The position numbers and the translations under genes are program-made. Under the pieces are notes generated by a model, which saw only the letters and a program-made list of their open reading frames with translations, was not told the origin of the DNA and made no database searches. Shown here piece after piece: positions 1 to 4,838 of a DNA stretch of 7,379 nt (position 1 is its first letter; each line of letters starts with the position of its first letter). Source of the DNA: JBFLVQ01 sp040758525. Its GTDB lineage: Bacteria > Acidobacteriota > Blastocatellia > Chloracidobacteriales > JADJPF01. The stretch covers positions 1-7,379 of the forward strand of contig JBFLVQ010000482.1 in the NCBI GenBank assembly GCA_040758525.1, given 5' to 3'.

Positions 1-666
1 CTTGAAAACTACTGTTCCGGGAAACCCTTCCGGAACAATCCAAGTAAAACTCTGTTCCAACGACTTACCGAGCGATTCAAAATGTGCACCTCGATCGTAA
101 GAAGCGAAGACTTCAAAGTAGTTGACATCCAACACAGAACTGTGCCAAGTAAGCCTCACCGCATCTCCAGCACTGGCGCTAACTCTCATCGCTGTTAGTG
201 TCACCTCTTCAACAGGACTGTGAGCTTGCTGAATACGGAATATTGAACTTTTCTTAACATAAGCTTTCTCAAAAAAGTTGCCTCCACCCTCGCTGCCAAA
301 ATGAAATATCAATACAGCCTTATCGGTAGGCAGATTGGGTACAGTCCAAACATATCCTCTTGCTAATCCAGAAAGCCGCTCGGTTATCCGTATTGCTCTA
401 GTCTTACCGCCATCCAGAGATAGATAGATTTCCTGTTCGCAATATCTCAGATCCAGATCTCTAGGCGCATCTATCCCCCATGCTATGGTTAGCTTTTGCC
501 CTGGAGTCAACACCTCACCAGGTTTTGGCAAAGCCAGCAGAACTTTGGGAAACCTTCTCTTTCCCTCACTGGTTTGCGCCTTCACATTATTGACAACGCC
601 TACTATAAAAAAGAGTATGAGCACAAAAAAAATCGGCAATCCCTTACTAAGAGAAACTCTTTTCAT
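1..666 (-). CDS. Secreted protein with two repeated beta-sandwich-like domains, C-terminus beyond window
   Basis: I do not recognise a named family. The frame is open from the ATG at 664-666 to the window edge (222 codons seen, no stop). GGAGG at 676-680 lies 9 nt upstream and fixes the start. Residues 1-30 form a signal peptide: MKR, a hydrophobic core around residues 11-25, and a likely cut after VKA at residue 30. The mature part holds two related units. Unit 1 runs from W63 (LTIAW) through S83-LDGGKT to W107 (YVWTVP). Unit 2 runs from W174 (VRLTW) through S189-YDRGAHF to W209 (FTWIVP). The SxDxG turn in each resembles an Asp box, and the WTVP-type strand recalls cell-surface Ig/fibronectin-like folds. 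It lies 44 nt downstream of the large propeller gene on the same strand with no terminator between, so the two are probably co-transcribed. A surface or adhesive role is inference only. Confidence 0.82.
   Translation of the reverse strand, partial: MKRVSLSKGLPIFFVLILFFIVGVVNNVKAQTSEGKRRFPKVLLALPKPGEVLTPGQKLTIAWGIDAPRDLDLRYCEQEIYLSLDGGKTRAIRITERLSGLARGYVWTVPNLPTDKAVLIFHFGSEGGGNFFEKAYVKKSSIFRIQQAHSPVEEVTLTAMRVSASAGDAVRLTWHSSVLDVNYFEVFASYDRGAHFESLGKSLEQSFTWIVPEGFPGTVVFK
13..37. repeat. Intragenic inverted repeat, 8-bp arms
   Basis: TGTTCCGG (13-20) is perfectly complementary to CCGGAACA (30-37) across a 9-nt loop. It lies inside the coding region of the partial secreted protein, so the pairing may be a by-product of codon choice. 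TTCCGG, the core of the intergenic palindromes at 4030-4055, occurs twice here at similar spacing. Confidence 0.35.
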
Positions 667-710
667 CTATGAAAACCTCCTATACCAAACTTATTAACTA
701 ACAAGCCAGT

Positions 711-3700
711 CTATTGTTGTATTGTGGGGAGCGAAACAACAAACAGTTCCGAGTTGGCCAGCGAATCATCCTGCCAGGTAATAAACAGCTTGCCGTTGCT
801 ATTAACACCGCCACTAGGCAGCGAGGAAACGCCGGAATTGCCTGACAGATTGATAGGCTGGCTAAAAGTCTTGCCGCCATCCATTGAACGGGCAAGAAAA
901 ACATCATCTGAGTTACCATTATTCCTTGTAGAATCGTATCTGAACTGGGTTTGCCCCCACACGATATTTACCGTTCCTTTTGCGTCAAGTATCACGTATG
1001 GGGCAAAAATTACAAACTCGTTCTCAGCAGCGGGAATGATTGTTTCAGTGCTGAACAACTTGCCTAGATTAATCGATTTGACAATCCCAACGTTCCCAAC
1101 GTTAATATCTATGAAGGCAATATAAATATTGTCTTCATTGTCAATTGCTATATGGGGACTGTTACGCTCAGAAGCAATGATTTTCGGTTTGCGCAGCTTG
1201 AACTTTTTTCCATTCTTAAAACTGACCATCTTGACAACTGGATTTGAAAAACCATCATCATCGGTAACTACATAGACGATGTAGGCATTTCCTTTGGAAT
1301 CGAATGCCACCGGGTTGGCTTCATTAAAGACGATCCCAGTAGAAACATTTTCTCCATTTTTGGAAACTTGTACAGGCGTTGAGAAGGTCTTGCCGCCATC
1401 TGTTGAACGAAGAGCAAAAAGTACTCCTGTAATTACATCGTCATAGGTCACAAGAATATTGCCTTTTTTATCAATGGCAATTGCAGGAGCAAGAGAAAAC
1501 TGTGTGTCCAGTGATACGACTAATGGTGCAGAGAAAGTTTTGCCACCATCCATTGATTTGGAGAACGAGATGCTCCCTAGACTACTCCAGACAATGTATA
1601 TATTGCCAACGGCATCAAGCGTTAAAGTAGGATTAATGAAAAATGCTCCTTCCTTGGAAACCTTAACCTGGTTTGTGTAAGTTTTCCCACCATCAACTGA
1701 TTGACTATAAAAGATCCCACCCGTACGCGGTGTTGCAGTATCATCGTTAAAAGTGAAGTGTATTGTGCCTTTGGTATCGACTTGCAGGTTTCCTGAACCG
1801 GCGTCGGAGAAGCCATTACTATGGGTGGCATTAACTGGCAGTCCAATAGTACGATCTGCGCCATAAATGCTTAAACGTAGTTGCGTCATTCTAGTTAAGC
1901 CTGAACCAGTTGCTGCCACGCTAATCAGGTATGTACCCGGCCGAACCGCAGCAGTCGTTGAGATAGTCAGGCGAGCAGGTTGACCAACAGCAACCATGGC
2001 ACTATCAAAGTTGTAACTGAGACCATTGATAGCGGGGGTAGCACTCAAAGTTACATTACCAGAAAAGCTGTTAACACTATCGGTGTTAAATTCAAACTGA
2101 GCAGCAGAGCCAGCGATCACACTATCAAAAGGCTTTTTGACGCTAACATTGAAGTCTACCTGATTGGCATCACGGCTGACAGGCACTTTAGTAAAATAGA
2201 CATCTGGATCTAGACCACGCTCATCACTCCAGCAGAGATAAAAGTCTGTACCATCAGTATCTATATCATCATAGTCGCCGTGGTAAGAGTTAAGGGAATT
2301 GGGGCCAAAGACCCAATTGTGATTAGTAATACGAAAGTTCTTACCGAATGTCTTGCCACCATTAGTTGAGATCGCCATATAAACATCGGTGAGGCTATTG
2401 TTGATTGGATCGTTGCGGCGATCCCACCACTTCACACCAACCTTGCCATCTGCGGTTGCCGCAATAGTTGGTAGAAATTGTGCCGTTGTCGTGCCATCAT
2501 CATTAAGCTTGCGCGGAGTACTAAAGTTGTTACCACCATCTGTCGAGAGTATATAAAAGATATCAGAACGATCTCCCACAGCATTGGGAGATACTGCTGC
2601 ATAGGTCAGATGAATGCTGCCATTTTTGTCTACCGCAACACTGGGGAAACTATTAGTTCTCACTCCGCTGCCCCCTGTCATTGGACGAATTGGTATGAAA
2701 GTAGTGATTTTCCTGGGAGCAGTGAAGGTTTTGCCACCATCAGTAGATTTCACAGAATTGATCCCTATACCAGAACGACTATCAAGGTAGAAAACGTATA
2801 TATCTCCATTTGGTGCCGTCACGGGCATCGAGCCCTGCACGGCAAACGTATCGTCTTTGGGTGATAAAGTAATTGGTGGTTCAAAACTAGTGCCATTGTT
2901 AGTAGAACGGGAAAAATTGATAAAGCTACCTCTATTAGTGAAATCGGTCCAGCTAACGTAGACATTTCCCTTGAATGACGAAGAACTACCTTTATCAACA
3001 GTTAGCCATTCTTTATCCTGAAAATCCTCAGTATTGCCGGCGGTTGTACTGGCATCCACAGGTGTGGTAAAGGTAGCGCCATTATCGATAGATTTCGCCA
3101 CCCCGATAATGCTCTTGCTTCCGATAAGCGTCAGCATCGCGTAGTAGATTTCTCCATTTGGCCCAAACTCAACCACTCCATCACCTCCGTTTTCTGAGTT
3201 AGGGAGCAATGGAATACGTTTATGAGTAAAAGTGTTCCCACCATTGGTCGAGAATGCATAACCAGAGATATTAGCTATTAGCATGTTGCCTTGAAGCTCA
3301 ACTCCGCCGCTATCGTTAAAACTGATAATCACGTTGTTACCATTGACGGCAATGCTGCTCTCACTCTGGACACGACCCAAATTATCAATGCCTGGATCGT
3401 TAACACGCAGATTGTCACCATTATCGATCTGCGGCAACGGGTTCTCTTGCTGTATCTGTGCTGTTGCGCTGGTCTCGGCGACAGGAACTATTCCATTCAT
3501 TCGCAACACTGCTTGCTGCCCCCCTGCTGATAATTGCCCAAACACTTGTGGAGCAAGCAACCAGTTTTTTGAACCTTTATTCCGCGTAGCCCGTCTGGCC
3601 ATTAATAACTGCTGCTCAACGCCAGATCGACGCAAATAAACCCGATTTAATGTTGCAAGCGCTTTCCAAACCTGGCCATTCTCACTCTCAACCTCCCCCT

Positions 3701-3788
3701 GAGAGAACAACCGTGCAGTGGAAGTGCCCACTATAGTGATAATAAAGACCATGCCTATTCCCAACAGCTTTGCAATATTACGCTTCAT
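711..3788 (-). CDS. Secreted double Asp-box (BNR/sialidase-like) propeller protein with central Ig-like domain
   Basis: The 1025-residue protein starts at an ATG with AAGGAGG at 3794-3800, 5 nt upstream. Residues 1-25 form a signal peptide (MKRN, hydrophobic core, TSTA cut site), so it is exported. Residues 30-125 are a low-complexity linker without recognised motifs. Six Asp boxes (S-x-D/N-x-G-x-T/S-F type) begin at S180, S233, S295, S348, S415 and S474. An Ig-like domain of the bacterial stalk type lies at about 544-643. Six more boxes begin at S697, S745, S795, S856, S905 and S968. Asp boxes mark turns between propeller strands, so two six-bladed folds are plausible. Databases often label such proteins exo-alpha-sialidase, but I see no convincing arginine triad or Tyr/Glu catalytic set, so a binding or structural role is more likely. 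Conserved strands such as SYHGDYDD and FYLCWSDERG close the first array. It is the first gene of the minus-strand pair and diverges from the sigma/kinase operon. Confidence 0.9.
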   Translation of the reverse strand: MKRNIAKLLGIGMVFIITIVGTSTARLFSQGEVESENGQVWKALATLNRVYLRRSGVEQQLLMARRATRNKGSKNWLLAPQVFGQLSAGGQQAVLRMNGIVPVAETSATAQIQQENPLPQIDNGDNLRVNDPGIDNLGRVQSESSIAVNGNNVIISFNDSGGVELQGNMLIANISGYAFSTNGGNTFTHKRIPLLPNSENGGDGVVEFGPNGEIYYAMLTLIGSKSIIGVAKSIDNGATFTTPVDASTTAGNTEDFQDKEWLTVDKGSSSSFKGNVYVSWTDFTNRGSFINFSRSTNNGTSFEPPITLSPKDDTFAVQGSMPVTAPNGDIYVFYLDSRSGIGINSVKSTDGGKTFTAPRKITTFIPIRPMTGGSGVRTNSFPSVAVDKNGSIHLTYAAVSPNAVGDRSDIFYILSTDGGNNFSTPRKLNDDGTTTAQFLPTIAATADGKVGVKWWDRRNDPINNSLTDVYMAISTNGGKTFGKNFRITNHNWVFGPNSLNSYHGDYDDIDTDGTDFYLCWSDERGLDPDVYFTKVPVSRDANQVDFNVSVKKPFDSVIAGSAAQFEFNTDSVNSFSGNVTLSATPAINGLSYNFDSAMVAVGQPARLTISTTAAVRPGTYLISVAATGSGLTRMTQLRLSIYGADRTIGLPVNATHSNGFSDAGSGNLQVDTKGTIHFTFNDDTATPRTGGIFYSQSVDGGKTYTNQVKVSKEGAFFINPTLTLDAVGNIYIVWSSLGSISFSKSMDGGKTFSAPLVVSLDTQFSLAPAIAIDKKGNILVTYDDVITGVLFALRSTDGGKTFSTPVQVSKNGENVSTGIVFNEANPVAFDSKGNAYIVYVVTDDDGFSNPVVKMVSFKNGKKFKLRKPKIIASERNSPHIAIDNEDNIYIAFIDINVGNVGIVKSINLGKLFSTETIIPAAENEFVIFAPYVILDAKGTVNIVWGQTQFRYDSTRNNGNSDDVFLARSMDGGKTFSQPINLSGNSGVSSLPSGGVNSNGKLFITWQDDSLANSELFVVSLPTIQQ
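864..1700 (-). repeat. Second Asp-box array (six coding repeats)
   Basis: Six copies of a short coding repeat begin at protein residues 697, 745, 795, 856, 905 and 968, with spacings of 48, 50, 61, 49 and 63. Four copies are near-consensus S-x-DGGKT-F/Y (697, 745, 795, 968). The copies at 856 (SFKNGKKF) and 905 (SINLGKLF) are degenerate. On the plus strand the good copies read close to CTTGCCGCCATC or TTGCCACCATC, for example at 1389-1400 and 1540-1550. Confidence 0.85.
2346..3251 (-). repeat. First Asp-box array (six coding repeats)
   Basis: Six copies begin at protein residues 180, 233, 295, 348, 415 and 474, with spacings of 53, 62, 53, 67 and 59. The consensus is S-T-D/N-G-G-x-T-F. The copies at 233 (SIDNGATF), 295 (STNNGTSF) and 415 (STDGGNNF) vary at the Gly or Thr positions. 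Irregular spacing with a conserved turn is expected for propeller blades with loops of different length. Confidence 0.85.
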
Positions 3789-4029
3789 AAAAACCTCCTT
3801 TATAACTCTTAGCTTATAATTGGTTCAAACTTTACGAACAGCATATGTCTTAGATAAAGCTTGAGATTCGAGATCTATATGTAAGTTGTAAGTCAGGGCG
3901 CTGGCCACTGGTGAGTGATAGTGAGCCACACTACATAATGCAGGAACAGGCGCATAATCTGCTCCCGAAATCAAATACCTGACCAGAGCCTGTAGAAGAA
4001 CGTGCAAATCAAATCTAGAACGGCTCACG

Positions 4030-4055
4030 TTTCCGGAAAAATATTTCCGGGGAAA
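4030..4055. repeat. Tandem palindromic TTTCCGG boxes, possible operator
   Basis: TTTCCGGAAA at 4030-4039 is a perfect 10-bp palindrome. It is followed at 4044-4055 by TTTCCGGGGAAA, with 5-bp arms TTTCC/GGAAA around GG. The two TTTCCGG cores are 14 bp apart, and CCGGAAA (4033-4039) also pairs with TTTCCGG (4044-4050) across 4 nt. The pair lies near the middle of the divergent region, about 240 bp from the minus-strand start and 215 bp from the plus-strand start. A dimeric DNA-binding protein could use it; no binding protein is identified. Confidence 0.45.
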
Positions 4056-4256
4056 TTGTGCTGGCGAGAAGAACCACTCACTTTTCATTAAGACGGGTAG
4101 TATGCTATTTTTTAGCCAAATAATTATCGCTGACAAGGCGATGGCTTATTAAAATCGAGTTAGAAAGACTCGTTTACCGTCAAGGTTGAGAATTAGGTAA
4201 CTCCATTGAGTCTGCTCTGTCTATGATAGGGTGAACCGCTAGCTAAATTCTCAGCC

Positions 4257-4262
4257 AAGGTG
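4257..4262 (+). promoter_or_regulatory. Shine-Dalgarno that decides the sigma-factor start
   Basis: AAGGTG lies 6 nt before the ATG at 4269-4271. The alternative in-frame GTG at 4260-4262 overlaps this element and has no purine-rich site of its own (upstream CTAAATTCTCAGCC), so the ATG is preferred. Confidence 0.65.
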
Positions 4263-4268
4263 ACAACA

Positions 4269-4838
4269 ATGAAGTCTTCATCCAAAGAAGTTACTAGGCT
4301 ACTCTTGGAGTGGAATGCTGGTAATCAGGATGCGCTTATCAACTTAATCCCGCTGGTCTACGATGAATTACACCGTCTGGCCAGGCGATATCTACGTCGC
4401 GAGCGATCTTCTCATACTTTGCAAGCCACTGCATTGGTAAACGAAGCCTACCTACACTTGATAGATCAAGATGTACAATGGCAGAATCGTGCGCACTTCT
4501 TTGGCATTGCCGCACAGTTAATGCGACGCATTCTGGTTGGTTATGCACGAAGTCAGGCTGCTTTCAAGCGAGGTGGTGGCAAAACTAAGTTATCGCTTGA
4601 TGAAACAATAACTTTCCCCAAGAAACGAGACATAGAACTGATAGCACTGGATGATGCGCTGGTTAGTCTAGATTCCATCGACAAACGACAAAGCCAGATA
4701 GTGGAATTGAAATTTTTCGGTGGGCTTACCACTGAAGAGGTTGCCGAGATATTAAAAATCTCTCCTGCTACGGTCAAACGAGAATGGACTGTAGCAAAGG
4801 CTTGGCTATATAAGGCAATTAATGAAGGTAAGTTATGA
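4269..4838 (+). CDS. ECF-type RNA polymerase sigma factor (acidobacterial/planctomycete type)
   Basis: With the ATG at 4269 the product is 189 residues, normal for an ECF sigma factor; a GTG start at 4260 would add three residues. Region 2 spans roughly residues 20-95, including YDELHRLARRYLRRER (31-46), SSHTLQATALVNEAYL (47-62) and AHFFGIAAQLMRRILVGYA (75-93). Region 4 spans about 130-185, with a helix-turn-helix around TTEEVAEIL (154-162) and SPATVKREW (165-173). This matches the Sigma70_ECF/TIGR02999-type family as I know it. The aligned DAED-like acidic motif of region 2.2 is replaced by uncharged residues with Thr at 50 and 54. That feature is known from sigma factors activated by a partner Ser/Thr kinase. 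The stop overlaps the kinase start by 4 nt, which points to translational coupling. The promoters it recognises cannot be told from sequence. Confidence 0.93.
   Translation: MKSSSKEVTRLLLEWNAGNQDALINLIPLVYDELHRLARRYLRRERSSHTLQATALVNEAYLHLIDQDVQWQNRAHFFGIAAQLMRRILVGYARSQAAFKRGGGKTKLSLDETITFPKKRDIELIALDDALVSLDSIDKRQSQIVELKFFGGLTTEEVAEILKISPATVKREWTVAKAWLYKAINEGKL

Larger units (their letters stand above)
3789..4268. other. Divergent intergenic region
   Basis: About 480 bp between the two divergent starts with no credible gene; reading frames here are short or lack a Shine-Dalgarno. On the minus strand, AAGGAGG at 3794-3800 serves the propeller gene, and TATAAG (complement of 3813-3818) could be a -10 element, but no good -35 lies at the right distance. 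On the plus strand, TATGAT at 4222-4227 is a possible -10 for the sigma gene, again without a clear -35. Poor sigma-70 -35 elements would fit control by an alternative sigma factor but do not prove it. Two tandem palindromic boxes sit at 4030-4055. A 5-bp stem (CGAGT/ACTCG, 4156-4172) is too weak to call a terminator. Confidence 0.6.

Noticed and set aside
667..710. Possible terminator or separate promoter between the two minus-strand genes
   Set aside because: The 44 nt hold stop codons in an AT-rich stretch and a Shine-Dalgarno, but no stem with a T-run and no paired -35/-10, so co-transcription is the simpler reading.
724..1125. Plus-strand open frame of 133 codons opposite the propeller gene
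   Set aside because: It is antisense to conserved Asp-box coding sequence and its content is the complement of those repeats. It has no ribosome site or protein-like pattern of its own.
2478..2864. Plus-strand open frame of 128 codons opposite the propeller gene
   Set aside because: Antisense shadow of the first Asp-box array; composition is rich in Ile/Arg/His without domain features.
711..3788. Active exo-alpha-sialidase call, prompted by R191-I-P and multiple Asp boxes
   Set aside because: In true sialidases the RIP arginine precedes the first Asp box. Here it follows the first box, and no matching arginine triad or Tyr/Glu pair could be picked out. Asp boxes alone do not show sialidase activity.
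3825..4136. Minus-strand open frame of 103 codons just upstream of the propeller gene
   Set aside because: It begins with TTG, has no Shine-Dalgarno (upstream TAAGCCATCGCC), shows no signal peptide or recognisable motif, and covers the palindromic boxes of the divergent region. Chance frame is more likely.
4151..4176. CGAGT/ACTCG hairpin flanked by A and T runs
   Set aside because: The 5-bp stem has a mismatch before the A/T runs and stands between two genes that both start, not end, here. A terminator is not needed or well supported.
4260..4268. GTG start for the sigma factor adding three residues
   Set aside because: The GTG overlaps the AAGGTG that is well placed for the downstream ATG, and there is no Shine-Dalgarno ahead of the GTG.
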